Below, in pieces: positions 30,468 to 38,801 of a stretch of DNA of 55,168 bases. The stretch is from a virus. The stretch is from positions 1 to 55,168 of the IMG/VR virus record IMGVR_UViG_3300043313_001341. One strand, written 5' to 3'. Numbering within the stretch: position 1 is the first letter of the stretch; each line of letters opens with the position of its first letter. The notes under the pieces were generated by a model. It saw nothing but the letters and a program-made list of their open reading frames with translations. It was not told the DNA's origin and searched no databases. Made by a program: the position numbers and the translations under genes.

Positions 30468-31199
30468 ATGACCGACCCCAAGACCCTCACGGAACACCGG
30501 CCCTCCGCACTCGCCAACCTCATGGCCGGCGTCGCCGAGCGCCACCCGCACATCCAGCCCGGCCCCATCGACGACCAGCCCACCCCCGACGAACCGGGCC
30601 ACCCCGAATACCACCGCCGCCGACGCGCCGAATGGGCCCTCAGCCGCTGGACCACAGCCACACCGCCCCGCTACCGCCGAGCCGCCGCCGTCCACCCCGA
30701 CATCCAGCAGTGGGCCGACAACGTCGGCGCCGACCCTGAGACCGCCGGATCCCTCCTTCTTACCGGAACCACGGGCACCGGCAAGACCCACCAGGCGTAC
30801 GGAGCGCTCCGCCGCATCGCCGAAGCCGGACCTCACCGCTACGAGATCATCGCGACCACGGCCGCCGACATGTACGGGCTGCTCCGTCCCAAGGGATCCG
30901 AGCGGGGAACGGAAGCCGAACTCGAACGACTCGCCCGTATCCCACTGCTCCTCCTCGACGACCTCGGCTCGGCCAAGGCCTCCGAGTGGACCGAAGAGAT
31001 CACATACCGGCTCATCAACGAGCGGTACAACGCCTGCCTCCCCTCGATCTACACCAGCAACCTCCCCGCCACGTCATCCGACGGCCGCGACATCACCAGC
31101 GCGCTCGGCGAACGCATCGCCTCTCGCCTCTCCCAAGACACCCGCGTCGTCGCGATGACCGGCCCCGACCTCCGCCGCGGACTCCGGAGCGTCTCCTGA
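30468..31199 (+). CDS. DnaC-like AAA+ helicase loader
   Basis: 243 residues. Walker A is GTTGTGKT (100-107) and Walker B is LLLLDDLG (160-167), followed by a sensor region YTSNLPATS and a C-terminal Arg-rich end (ERIASRLSQDTRVVAM). The first ~70 residues are disordered and probably bind the initiator or helicase. Like lambda P/DnaC it should load the host replicative helicase at the iteron origin; no phage helicase or primase was found. Three bases separate it from the initiator gene. Confidence 0.85.
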   Translation: MTDPKTLTEHRPSALANLMAGVAERHPHIQPGPIDDQPTPDEPGHPEYHRRRRAEWALSRWTTATPPRYRRAAAVHPDIQQWADNVGADPETAGSLLLTGTTGTGKTHQAYGALRRIAEAGPHRYEIIATTAADMYGLLRPKGSERGTEAELERLARIPLLLLDDLGSAKASEWTEEITYRLINERYNACLPSIYTSNLPATSSDGRDITSALGERIASRLSQDTRVVAMTGPDLRRGLRSVS

Positions 31200-31561
31200 T
31201 GCCCATCCGTCCGGAGAACCGCCACCGCTACCCGAAGAACTGGCCGCAGATCAGCCGCCGCATCCGCTTCGAACGAGCAGAAGGACGCTGCGAGTGCACC
31301 GGCGAGTGCGGACGCGGCACCCACGACGGCCGCTGCTCCAACATCCACGGCCAGCACGCCTACAGCACCGGCTCGAAGGTCGTCCTCACCGTCGCCCATC
31401 TCAACCACACGCCCGAGGACTGCCGCGACGACAACCTCCGCGCCATGTGCCAGGGCTGCCACCTCCACTACGACCGCGACCACCACCGCGAGACCGCAGC
31501 CGCCACCCGACGAGCCGCCATCGAAGCCTCCGGCCAACTCGCCCTCGACGCCCCTCCGTGA
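31199..31561 (+). CDS. HNH-type endonuclease
   Basis: 120 residues from ATG 31199 (TGATG overlap). Basic N-terminus RPENRHRYPKNWPQISRRIR, Cys-rich middle (CECTGECGRGTHDGRC) and the nuclease motif VAHLNHTPEDCRDDNLRAMC then CHLHYDRDHH. It may be a homing nuclease or a packaging-associated enzyme; translation coupled to the helicase loader suggests early expression. Confidence 0.78.
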   Translation: MPIRPENRHRYPKNWPQISRRIRFERAEGRCECTGECGRGTHDGRCSNIHGQHAYSTGSKVVLTVAHLNHTPEDCRDDNLRAMCQGCHLHYDRDHHRETAAATRRAAIEASGQLALDAPP

Positions 31562-31722
31562 CCAAGCCGCCCGAGTGGTCCATCCGCTGCCCCTGGTGCC
31601 AAGCAGCCCCCGGCAACCGCTGCACCAGCCCCCGCGGCCGACGCCTCCCCATCGAATCCCACGACGCCCGCATCACCACATGGACCAACCGCCCCACCAC
31701 CGAGAACGGAGCCAACCAATGA
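31558..31722 (+). CDS. Small phage zinc-binding protein
   Basis: 54 residues from GTG 31558 (GTGA overlap). IRCPWCQAAPGNRCTSPRGRRLPIESHDAR matches the C-x2-C-x6-C...H pattern of the small phage zinc-finger family found in many actinophages. Likely a nucleic-acid-binding accessory; function unknown. Confidence 0.62.
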   Translation: MTKPPEWSIRCPWCQAAPGNRCTSPRGRRLPIESHDARITTWTNRPTTENGANQ

Positions 31723-32015
31723 CCACCATCCCCGCCGCAGCCATAGCCGTCATCGCCGCCGCCCTCGACGACTACCGCCTCACCACACCACCCCACACCC
31801 AGACCCCCCGCGCAGCCGCCGAACGCGCCGCCGAATACCTCGCCTCCAGCGGATGGGGCCTCCACGTCCCCCGCAGCATCCAGCCCCGCGCCCGCGCCGC
31901 ATGCCCCGCCTGCACCGTCCGCCACCTCATCACCCAAGCAGGCCGCATCCGACGCCACGGACCCCACGGCCACCCCTGCCCCGGATCCGGCAGCCCGGTC
32001 CGAGTCACCGCCTGA
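31719..32015 (+). CDS. Small protein with CPAC motif, unknown function
   Basis: 98 residues, ATGA overlap. Ala-rich N-terminal helices and a C-terminal set AACPACTVRHLITQAG with His/Cys later (HGHPCPG), a possible zinc site. No family recognised. Confidence 0.55.
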   Translation: MTTIPAAAIAVIAAALDDYRLTTPPHTQTPRAAAERAAEYLASSGWGLHVPRSIQPRARAACPACTVRHLITQAGRIRRHGPHGHPCPGSGSPVRVTA

Positions 32016-32056
32016 CCGCCGGCCACCACCCACCCCAGCCACACGAAACGGACACC

Positions 32057-32548
32057 ATGACCACCACCACCACCACCACCCACCGCGGACTCACCATCAA
32101 GCAGCCCTGGGCCTTCGCCATCGCCGAAGGCTTCAAGACGGTCGAGTGCCGCTCCCGCCGCACCCACTACCGCGGCCAGCTCCTCATCCACGCCGGACGC
32201 GCTGTTGACCACTCGGTGACGATCGTCAGCTACAGCCGAGACGCCGCAATCCGCTTCGACGAGCTCGGAGGCCGCTCGAACTACTGGGACGTCCGCGAGC
32301 ACATCCCGAGCCGCATCGTCCCGCCGCCGCCCACAGCGATGGCGTGCTCCGGAGTCATCGCCACGGCCCGCCTCGCTGGCTGCCACGAGGCCGCTGACGG
32401 CTGCTGCGCCCCGTGGGGCTTCCCCGACCAGTGGCACTGGGAGCTCGCCGACGTCCAGCCCCTGAAGCGGGCCGTGCCGCGCGCCGGCGCCCTCGGCTTG
32501 TGGAAGCCCGACATCGAACTCCTGGCTGCTGTCGCCGACGCCGCCTGA
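32057..32548 (+). CDS. ASCH-domain protein
   Basis: 163 residues. GLTIKQPWAFAIAEGFKTVECRS is the ASCH (PUA-like) opening motif, followed by YRGQLLIHAG and VIATARLAGCHE. ASCH proteins bind RNA and some hydrolyse N4-acetylcytidine; in phages they are frequent, with unclear roles. A run of six to seven Thr codons opens the gene; the exact start is therefore uncertain. Single gene, 41 bases after the previous. Confidence 0.75.
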   Translation: MTTTTTTTHRGLTIKQPWAFAIAEGFKTVECRSRRTHYRGQLLIHAGRAVDHSVTIVSYSRDAAIRFDELGGRSNYWDVREHIPSRIVPPPPTAMACSGVIATARLAGCHEAADGCCAPWGFPDQWHWELADVQPLKRAVPRAGALGLWKPDIELLAAVADAA

Positions 32549-32646
32549 CCGTGCTCATCCGGTTACGCCCACTCCACGCGATCACCACCACGCGCGAGCA
32601 CCCCACCCCACCCAACTCGCCCGACCACACCGAAAGGCCAACCACG

Positions 32647-33081
32647 ATGACCGACCACACCAGCCGCCCCGCGATGACCATGCGGCAGATCCGCCAAGCC
32701 CTCGGCCACACCGTCCCGCCGCCCGGCGTCCCGGAGCCGACCGTCCAGCCCACCGGCTACGTCGTCTCCTGCCTCCCGGAAGGCCACGACGACCGGTGGA
32801 CGTTCACCGTCCAGGTCCGCTACGCCGGACACGGCCTGTTCGCGATCAAGCACGGCATCCGCCAGTACGGCACCGACGGCACCTGGTCCTACGAGCCCGA
32901 CTTCGACGAGGACGACGCAGCCGAGGACGCCTGGCTGAAGGAGCACCGCTTCGACCACGACACGGCGCTGCGCCTGGCCCGCGAGTTGGCGCCGACGCTG
33001 ACGTACCGGGGCCAGTCGGTCGCCGACGTGCTTGCCGCCGCTGCCGCTGTTGTTGGTGGCGAGTCCGGGAACAACCAGTGA
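32647..33081 (+). CDS. Protein of unknown function upstream of the PAPS-reductase-like gene
   Basis: 144 residues from ATG 32647. Beta-rich middle (WTFTVQVRYAGHGLFAIKHG) and acidic, helical C-terminus. Its stop overlaps the next start (GTGA), so the pair is probably made together. No domain known to me. Confidence 0.58.
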   Translation: MTDHTSRPAMTMRQIRQALGHTVPPPGVPEPTVQPTGYVVSCLPEGHDDRWTFTVQVRYAGHGLFAIKHGIRQYGTDGTWSYEPDFDEDDAAEDAWLKEHRFDHDTALRLARELAPTLTYRGQSVADVLAAAAAVVGGESGNNQ

Positions 33082-33881
33082 CCGCCGCCCGGCAGCACGT
33101 CGTCATGTGGTCAGGCGGCATCACCTCCTGGGCCACCGCCCGCCACGTCATCGCCGAGCACGGCACGGCCAGCACGACCCTGCTGTTCGCCGACACCAAC
33201 GCCGAAGACGAAGACCTCTACCGCTGGAACAACGACGCAGCCGCACAGCTCGGCATGACCCTCACCAGGGTCGCCGACGCCCGCGAGCGCACCCCGATGC
33301 AGGTCTTCGAAGACAAGCGCTGGCTCGGCAACACCCGCCTCGCCCAATGCGCGCTGGAGCTGAAGCTGAAGCCGTGCGAGGACTGGCTCGCGGGCAACCC
33401 GGAGCTGACGTTCGACAACACCACGCTGTACGTCGGCCTCGACTGGAGCGAGCCGCAGCGCATCCCCGGCAACAGGGCCAGCTGGCTGCCCTGGCACGCC
33501 GAGTACCCGCTGACCGAGCCCCCGTACTGGGACAAGGCCCAGCTGTTCGCTCAGGCCCGGGAGGTGGGCCTAACGATCCCTCGCCTGTACGAGCTCGGCT
33601 TCGCGCACAACAACTGCGGCGGCGGATGCGTGAAGGGCGGCGTCGGGCAGTGGACGCGGCTGCTGAAGGTCTTCCCGGACCGGTACGCGAAGCACGAGGC
33701 GTTCGAGCAGCGGATGCGGGCCACGCTCGGCAAGGACGTGTCGATCCTCCGCGACCGCACTGGCGGAGAGACGAAGCCGCTCACGCTGGCCGCGCTCCGG
33801 CAGCGGATCGAAGACCAGCCCGACCAGCTCGACCTGTTCGACGAGGGCGGCTGCGGCTGCTTCACCGACGTCGCCGCCTGA
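33078..33881 (+). CDS. PAPS-reductase-like PP-loop protein
   Basis: 267 residues from GTG 33078. The PP-loop nucleotide motif is MWSGGITSW (SGG at 12-14). Conserved phage-family cysteines are C91 (RLAQCALELKLKP) and C180/C184 (NNCGGGCVKGG), a possible iron-sulfur or zinc site; the C-terminus ends in another cluster (GGCGCF). The superfamily activates substrates by adenylation (PAPS reductase, DndC, tRNA thiolases). No sulfur-assimilation partner or dnd gene is near, so the substrate is unknown; nucleic-acid modification is one option. Confidence 0.78.
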   Translation: MTAARQHVVMWSGGITSWATARHVIAEHGTASTTLLFADTNAEDEDLYRWNNDAAAQLGMTLTRVADARERTPMQVFEDKRWLGNTRLAQCALELKLKPCEDWLAGNPELTFDNTTLYVGLDWSEPQRIPGNRASWLPWHAEYPLTEPPYWDKAQLFAQAREVGLTIPRLYELGFAHNNCGGGCVKGGVGQWTRLLKVFPDRYAKHEAFEQRMRATLGKDVSILRDRTGGETKPLTLAALRQRIEDQPDQLDLFDEGGCGCFTDVAA

Positions 33882-33928
33882 CCCGGTCCCACCCGAACCC
33901 CCACACACCACCCCGACAGGAGAACCCG

Positions 33929-34198
33929 ATGAGCAAGCGCCTCCCACCCGGAACGCCCGTCGCCGTCCACCCCGGAGACGGCCACCTCCCCGAAGCCCAC
34001 TGGCACGGCACCGTCCTGTTCCACCACGACAACGGCGTCGGCGGACTCCTCGGCCTGACCGACGTCGAGTGCACCGACCCGCACGGCTTCCTCAACCAGC
34101 GGCCCGGCCACGTCACCACGGTCGAGACGAAGAAGCTCCGCCCCATTGAGGGAGCGCCAGCGGGTGCGCCCGAGCAAGGCGCGCTCTTCACCCCGTGA
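33929..34198 (+). CDS. Small beta-rich protein, unknown function
   Basis: 89 residues from ATG 33929 with AGGAGA at 33918-33923. GTPVAVHPGDGHLPEAHWHG and FHHDNGVGGLLGLTDVE suggest a small SH3-like barrel. It is followed by a perfect hairpin terminator. Confidence 0.58.
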   Translation: MSKRLPPGTPVAVHPGDGHLPEAHWHGTVLFHHDNGVGGLLGLTDVECTDPHGFLNQRPGHVTTVETKKLRPIEGAPAGAPEQGALFTP

Positions 34199-34212
34199 CC
34201 ACCCGCGCAGGA

Positions 34213-34244
34213 CTGGCCGGCCGCGTGGAGCCGCGGCCGGCCAG
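34213..34244. terminator. Hairpin terminator
   Basis: Perfect 13-bp arms CTGGCCGGCCGCG and CGCGGCCGGCCAG, 6-base loop. It lies between the 33929 and 34276 genes and argues against an upstream start of the latter. Confidence 0.72.
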
Positions 34245-34275
34245 AACCGCCACCGTACCGACCCGGAGGAACACC

Positions 34276-34770
34276 ATGAACAACCCCATGACCGAGCAGC
34301 AGCTCGACGAGTACGCCGTCCTCGCCATCACCGCCGACCACGAAGGCAACCGCATCGCCCCCGCTATCGTCACCGAGCTCGTCGACGAAGTACGGCGAGG
34401 CCAGCAGCAGCGACGGGTCCTGCTCGCCAGCATGGCCCGCAAGGACGCCCGCTCCGGCGACGGTAACCGTGCCCTCGCCGAGTTCCTCGGATCCGAGCCC
34501 GCCGAGCCGTCCCGACGTCTGGAGGACGGCAGCACGCACACCGTGCAAGCCCTCACCGACGCTGGCGAGGCCTGCGTCCAGCAGGAGTGCCCGGCCGCCC
34601 GGCAGGAGGCGCGACTGCGGCAGGAGGAGTACAGCCTGCGGGCCGCGGTCGAGGGAGTGCTCGACTCGGTGGGCCATATGGCCGACGACGAGCGGATTGC
34701 GGGCGACGTGGCGGGCGAGCTGCGGGGGCTGCTGCGTTCCGCGCTCGGCCTGGACCGCCAGCTGACGTGA
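34276..34770 (+). CDS. Helical protein, unknown function
   Basis: 164 residues from ATG 34276, which has GGAGGA at 34265-34270. Charged helices throughout (AIVTELVDEVRRGQQQRRVL; RQEARLRQEEYSLRAAVEGVL). Flanked on both sides by perfect hairpins, so it is a single-gene unit. No domain recognised. Confidence 0.6.
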   Translation: MNNPMTEQQLDEYAVLAITADHEGNRIAPAIVTELVDEVRRGQQQRRVLLASMARKDARSGDGNRALAEFLGSEPAEPSRRLEDGSTHTVQALTDAGEACVQQECPAARQEARLRQEEYSLRAAVEGVLDSVGHMADDERIAGDVAGELRGLLRSALGLDRQLT

Positions 34771-34786
34771 CCCGACCCCGCGCGAC

Positions 34787-34821
34787 GGCCGCCGCTGCTG
34801 TTGATGCCAGCAGCGGCGGCC
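34787..34821. terminator. Hairpin terminator
   Basis: Perfect 14-bp arms GGCCGCCGCTGCTG and CAGCAGCGGCGGCC around TTGATGC, directly after the 34276 gene. Confidence 0.75.
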
Positions 34822-34857
34822 TACCCCCAGCTTCCCACCGACCACCTGGAGCCGACC

Positions 34858-36084
34858 ATGACCGACCCGACCGAGACCACCCGCCAACTGCTGCGGCGCG
34901 CAGAGTCCTACCTGTCCGCCCTGCACGGATCAGTCGCCCGCCACGACAACCTCGCCGCGAACTTCGGCTGCGCGGGCTGCGAGTTGCGTGACCAGATTCA
35001 GGCTGCCCTGACCGCCGCCCCTGCCGGGCTGGTTGCCGTACCGCCCACAACCGCCGACCGCGACCGCATCGCCGAAGCGCTGTACGCCCACAACCACCCT
35101 GGCTGGGCTACCCGCTACATCGACCTCGACCAGGACGAGCGGGACACGTACCTGGCACGCGCCGACGCGGTGTTGAGGGTGCTGCCTGCCGAGTCCGGTG
35201 ACACAGTCGCCACCCGGGCCGCCGTCCTGCGGGACTTCCTGTGGCGCCTGGAACAGTCCGCCGGGGACGCCGCCGCCGAGAAGTTCCTCGACGACAACCC
35301 GGAGTTGCGCCGTCTGGCCGCCGAGACCCAGCCCTCGGAGGCGCCGTGGGCGACCGACGGGGCGCGCATCGGCCGTGCCCTCATCTGGTCCTGGGCCCGC
35401 GTCGGTGACTCCGACTTCGGGCAGGGGTACCGGACGGCGCAGGAGGATGTGCGGGCGATCCTCACCCGGCCGCTCCTCGGCGCTGAGGAGAAGCCCGAGC
35501 CGGAGCCGGACGCCCCACGGCGAGAGCCGCACCCGACCGAGGCGGACCTGCGCCACGCCCTCGCAGTCGCCGCCAAGTTCCACAGCCAGAACACCGACGC
35601 ACCCGCCGCCTTTGAGGCCGACCCTGCCAGCCAGACCAGCACCAAAGCCGACTCAAAGGCCGGGCCTTCGGCAGCCGACACCGCCGAGGAGCCGCGCCAC
35701 GTCGGCGGGAACGCGGAGGACTGCCCCGCCTGCGAGGGCACGAACCCGCCGTACCCGTTCATCTGCCCCGAACCGCCCGCCGCCGTGGCCCGGCCCAACA
35801 AGGCGACCGTCCCGTGCAGCGCCGTGGGCTTCCGGGTTCGCCACAACCCGCACAGTTGGGAACCGCAGCCCGAGATGGACCTCGTCCGCTGCCCCGGCTA
35901 CGCCGCACCCGCCGCCGTGTCTGCTGTCGGGCAGACCGACGAGGAGACCGCCAACCCGCGCACCGTCTGCGTTTGCGGCCACACCCGAGCCGAACACCTC
36001 CGCGTCAGCGGGCGCCTGCTCTGCGACACCTGCGACCCCGACTCCACCGAGAACCTCGTCTGCAAGGAGTTCGAGGCCCTGTGA
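34858..36084 (+). CDS. Multi-segment Cys-containing protein, unknown function
   Basis: 408 residues from ATG 34858 (GGAG at 34848-34851); the open frame begins earlier but inside the hairpin. N-terminal helical region with CAGCELRDQI, then a segment like host-associated small-domain proteins (DRIAEALYAHNHPGW), a disordered acidic middle (~205-290), and a C-terminal zinc-ribbon-like area (DCPACEG, CVCGHTRAEHLR, CDTCDP). It looks like several small modules fused, as is common in Streptomyces phage early proteins. Function unknown. Confidence 0.62.
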   Translation: MTDPTETTRQLLRRAESYLSALHGSVARHDNLAANFGCAGCELRDQIQAALTAAPAGLVAVPPTTADRDRIAEALYAHNHPGWATRYIDLDQDERDTYLARADAVLRVLPAESGDTVATRAAVLRDFLWRLEQSAGDAAAEKFLDDNPELRRLAAETQPSEAPWATDGARIGRALIWSWARVGDSDFGQGYRTAQEDVRAILTRPLLGAEEKPEPEPDAPRREPHPTEADLRHALAVAAKFHSQNTDAPAAFEADPASQTSTKADSKAGPSAADTAEEPRHVGGNAEDCPACEGTNPPYPFICPEPPAAVARPNKATVPCSAVGFRVRHNPHSWEPQPEMDLVRCPGYAAPAAVSAVGQTDEETANPRTVCVCGHTRAEHLRVSGRLLCDTCDPDSTENLVCKEFEAL

Positions 36085-36269
36085 ACCGCCCCCTGAACGC
36101 CTGCGGATTCTCCTCCGAGACCATCGCAGCCGAATACGAGACCGACGCCGCCCTCGCCGAAGCCGGAATGGACATGGCCGACCCGTACTTCCTCGCCGCG
36201 TTCGCCGCCGAGGACGAGCAGCGCGCCCTCGACAACGCCGCTGCTGCCGCGCCCGCGAAGGAGGCGTGA
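36081..36269 (+). CDS. Small acidic protein, unknown function
   Basis: 62 residues from GTG 36081 (GTGA overlap with the previous stop). Acidic and Ala-rich (YETDAALAEAGMDMADPYFL). No domain. Confidence 0.52.
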   Translation: MNRPLNACGFSSETIAAEYETDAALAEAGMDMADPYFLAAFAAEDEQRALDNAAAAAPAKEA

Positions 36270-36272
36270 GCC

Positions 36273-36524
36273 GTGGCCGAGATGGACTGCACGAACCACA
36301 AAGGCCACAAGCGGTGGATCGGCGGCTGCATGGACGGACAAGTCAGCCACCTCATCCACGCCGATCCGTCGGACTACCCGCAGACGTTCGGAACGATGCT
36401 CCGCAACGGCACCCGCTCCTGGTACGAGATCGACTACGAGGCCAGCCAGGGGACCGAGGTCATCTACCGGTTCATCGGGCATGGCCGCACGTTCCCCGGA
36501 CCGACTGAGGAGCAGCCGTCGTGA
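36273..36524 (+). CDS. Small protein, unknown function
   Basis: 83 residues from GTG 36273, with AGGAGG at 36259-36264. Contains MDCTNHKGHKRWIGGCMDG and a beta-rich end (YEIDYEASQGTEVIYRFIGHG). Its stop overlaps the next start (GTGA). Confidence 0.55.
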   Translation: MAEMDCTNHKGHKRWIGGCMDGQVSHLIHADPSDYPQTFGTMLRNGTRSWYEIDYEASQGTEVIYRFIGHGRTFPGPTEEQPS

Positions 36525-37039
36525 TCGGGGAGGCGGTCGACACCGCCGTCACCCTCGGCTGGGCACTCGCCGCATGGATCACCCTCCTCGCGCTCTCCGC
36601 GGGCCTCGCCCTCCACACGATCATCGCGGTCGTGTGGTGGGCGGGACGGACGGCTTGGACGCTGATACGGCGCGCGTGCGCCTACGCGGCGATCTCCGGG
36701 GCGCACAGCCCATCCGACGACTCTCCCCGCCACAACAGCCCCTCACAGCCCCACAGACGGGCACACACGCCCGCGCCCCTCATGGGCCACCGACGCCGAG
36801 GAAGCCGCATGACCGACCGCATCCAGGAAGACCCGAACCTCTGCGGCTGGGGCGACTGCCAAGAGACCGCCACCACGGCGCTCCGTTTCCGCGCGCAGCC
36901 CGGTCACGTCCACAACTGCGACCCCCACGCCGCGATCAACCGCGAGTGGTCCGACGTCATCGAGTCCGCAACCCTCCCGAACTGCCCCTTCCCACACGGC
37001 GGCATGTGGATCGAGATGCCCCGCGACCTGCCCGCCTGA
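36521..37039 (+). CDS. Membrane segment joined to a small Cys-rich domain, unknown function
   Basis: 172 residues from GTG 36521. Residues ~8-45 hold two hydrophobic segments (TLGWALAAWITLLALSAGLA and IIAVVWWAGRTAW). A disordered basic linker leads to a compact C-terminal domain starting MTDRIQEDPNLCGWGDCQET. ATG 36809 of that domain has its own GAGGA site 8 bases upstream, so a separate 76-residue protein may be made from the same frame. Two adjacent small genes may have fused, or both forms are made. Confidence 0.55.
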   Translation: MIGEAVDTAVTLGWALAAWITLLALSAGLALHTIIAVVWWAGRTAWTLIRRACAYAAISGAHSPSDDSPRHNSPSQPHRRAHTPAPLMGHRRRGSRMTDRIQEDPNLCGWGDCQETATTALRFRAQPGHVHNCDPHAAINREWSDVIESATLPNCPFPHGGMWIEMPRDLPA

Positions 37040-37051
37040 CCCCCGCCCGCC

Positions 37052-37081
37052 GGTCCGGCCCGCCCCCACCCGGGCCGGACC
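37052..37081. terminator. Hairpin terminator
   Basis: Perfect 11-bp arms GGTCCGGCCCG and CGGGCCGGACC, 8-base loop, 12 bases after the previous stop codon. Confidence 0.7.
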
Positions 37082-37100
37082 CCACCCACCGGAGCAACCC

Positions 37101-37631
37101 GTGACCGACCGCCGCACCATCGACCAGATCACCAGCGATCAACTCGACCAGCTGTACGACCAGATCGCCCGCGTCCAAGCCCTCGCCGAGGAACACCCCG
37201 CCGGCATCGACACCGCACTCATCCACGAAGCCCTCGCCGAACAACCCACCCGAACAACCCCGAACAACCCACCCACCAGCACCCCCGACACCTGGCCCTC
37301 CCGCCGCGCTGGCCTCCGCAACGAGATCGCCGCTGCAATCGAAGCCGCCGACTACAGCGGCAACATGCGCCGAGGCGACCTCGCCGACTCCGTAATGCCC
37401 GTCCTGTACCGCGAGTGGCCGTGGCTCCGCGCCGAGGCCGAGCCGAGCCCGGCAGCGACCGAAGCGACCGAGCAAGAGAAGGCCACCCGCGCCATCGCCC
37501 TGCACGAGCGGTGGGTGAAGGCCGGGCCGCCGCCGCTCGGCGTCAGCCTGTCCCGCTGGTGGGACGCCCGACTCATCGAGCTGCACGACGCGATCCTTCC
37601 GACCTTCGAACAGCCTGAGGAGCAGCAGTGA
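37101..37631 (+). CDS. Helical protein, unknown function
   Basis: 176 residues from GTG 37101. N-terminal helices (TIDQITSDQLDQLYDQIARV), a Thr/Pro linker, then a region resembling small actinophage proteins (AAAIEAADYSGNMRRGDLADSVMPVL) and a helical end. Overlaps the next gene by GTGA. Confidence 0.58.
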   Translation: MTDRRTIDQITSDQLDQLYDQIARVQALAEEHPAGIDTALIHEALAEQPTRTTPNNPPTSTPDTWPSRRAGLRNEIAAAIEAADYSGNMRRGDLADSVMPVLYREWPWLRAEAEPSPAATEATEQEKATRAIALHERWVKAGPPPLGVSLSRWWDARLIELHDAILPTFEQPEEQQ

Positions 37632-37753
37632 TCCGGGACCCCGACGTACTGCGCACCGTCTGGCTGTTCCGCCGGCCGTACTGGTGGGACCGCCTCCCGG
37701 ACGGATGCCTCACCTTGCAACACGCCACCTGGATCAAGGAGCCCAGCTCCTGA
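37628..37753 (+). CDS. 41-residue protein, unknown function
   Basis: Starts at GTG 37628 in the stop of the previous gene. Aromatic-rich and basic (VWLFRRPYWWDRLPDGCLTL). It ends just before a perfect hairpin terminator, which supports the reading. Confidence 0.48.
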   Translation: MIRDPDVLRTVWLFRRPYWWDRLPDGCLTLQHATWIKEPSS

Positions 37754-37760
37754 ACATGCC

Positions 37761-37793
37761 GCGGCCCGCTGCCGGTGGAAGACAGCGGGCCGC
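37761..37793. terminator. Hairpin terminator
   Basis: Perfect 11-bp arms GCGGCCCGCTG and CAGCGGGCCGC with an 11-base loop, 7 bases after the 41-residue gene. The interval 37794-38019 has no supported gene apart from the next terminator. Confidence 0.72.
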
Positions 37794-37955
37794 GCTATGA
37801 GTGGGCGCCCCCCCTCGTCAACGACCGTACGCCCGCCACCCGCTGAAGCGGAAGACCGCGTTCAGCCCTGACGTCACGTTGTCAGCCCCCGGGCGTACGA
37901 TCACACTGCGTCCACGGTTCGGCTGGCTGCCGCCGGACGCGCTGCTACAGCAAGA

Positions 37956-37984
37956 CGCCCCACCGGTCCAGGCCCGGTGGGGCG
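37956..37984. terminator. Hairpin terminator for the leftward operon
   Basis: Perfect 11-bp arms CGCCCCACCGG and CCGGTGGGGCG around TCCAGGC, 35 bases beyond the end of the 38020 gene on the minus strand. Confidence 0.68.
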
Positions 37985-38019
37985 TTGCTGCGTTGCGGGG
38001 CGGTCAGCCCCAGGTCGTG

Positions 38020-38523
38020 TCACTCACAGCGCCTCCTGTAATCGATGACGCCTGGCGTCCCTGCACGGTAGAGCTTGACGAGCTTCCACCCGTCGCGATA
38101 CCCCGGCCGATCCGAGTAAGGCAGAGCGAGCAGCCGGAGCGTGAGGCAAGGCCAAGTCTGCGCCTCACCGGGTGTCCGCGTGTGGCAGTACGACAGACAC
38201 ACAGTGCCGTCACCCACGGGCACGTGCTGCTCGACGATCTCCCGCTTGGCGTCGATCTCGCGCAGCACCCGAGCCGGATCATGCCGGGCCACGTGCGCAG
38301 CGTCGTTCCACACGTTGCGCGCCTCGTCCCACGGCTGCTGACTCATCGACGGGAACCACGCCCGGAGGTCGGTGTCGTTGCCGTCGCCGGACAGGACGGT
38401 TGCCGCGTAGCCGTACTGCCCGAGGTGGGTGTCGTGGTCGCGCCACGGTCCGGGCGTAGCTGCCTTCGCGGTCCGTTCGTCCTCGTCGAGCTGCTCGCCG
38501 AGCCACCGCACCAGCTCATCCAT
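38020..38523 (-). CDS. DUF6221-family protein
   Basis: 167 residues. The start MDELVRWLGEQLDEDERTAK and the following TPGPWRDHD are characteristic of DUF6221 proteins, common in Streptomyces and its phages; later WNDAAHVARHDPARVLREIDAKREIVEQH and CLTLRLLALPYSDRPGYRDGW also fit. No activity is established. Last gene of a three-gene leftward operon; its start overlaps the end of the previous gene by 8 bases. Confidence 0.78.
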   Translation of the reverse strand: MDELVRWLGEQLDEDERTAKAATPGPWRDHDTHLGQYGYAATVLSGDGNDTDLRAWFPSMSQQPWDEARNVWNDAAHVARHDPARVLREIDAKREIVEQHVPVGDGTVCLSYCHTRTPGEAQTWPCLTLRLLALPYSDRPGYRDGWKLVKLYRAGTPGVIDYRRRCE

Positions 38524-38737
38524 CCCGCGGCCCCGCCTTCTTCGCAGTCTCCCGCCACTGCTCGATCAGCCCCCGCACGCCCTGCAGCGACGCCGCCCCG
38601 ATACGGCCCGCGTCATACTCCGCTAGGCCGGCGGCTTGGGCCGCCCGGACCGCCTCCCGCTTGATCGCGGCCTGAATGTTCTCCTGCACCTCCGGCGCGA
38701 TCACCGGGCCAGGTTCGGGCTCTTCTGTCGACCACAT
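38516..38737 (-). CDS. Small helical protein, unknown function
   Basis: 73 residues from ATG 38737, with AAGGAG about 9 bases upstream; an earlier in-frame ATG (38785) lacks this. EVQENIQAAIKREAVRAAQAAGLAEY and LIEQWRETAKKAG are amphipathic helices. Middle gene of the leftward operon. Confidence 0.55.
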   Translation of the reverse strand: MWSTEEPEPGPVIAPEVQENIQAAIKREAVRAAQAAGLAEYDAGRIGAASLQGVRGLIEQWRETAKKAGPRDG

Positions 38738-38801
38738 GGCCGCTCCTTCGTCTCGTGAGGCGAGGTCTGTCCGCCGGTCTTCCACGCCGCTCGGCCGCTT
38801 C

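Noticed and set aside
37801-38664. Long open frame (287 codons) on the plus strand
   Set aside because: It lies opposite the DUF6221 gene and its neighbour, starts before a hairpin terminator, and its protein is low-complexity. GC bias opens such antisense frames.
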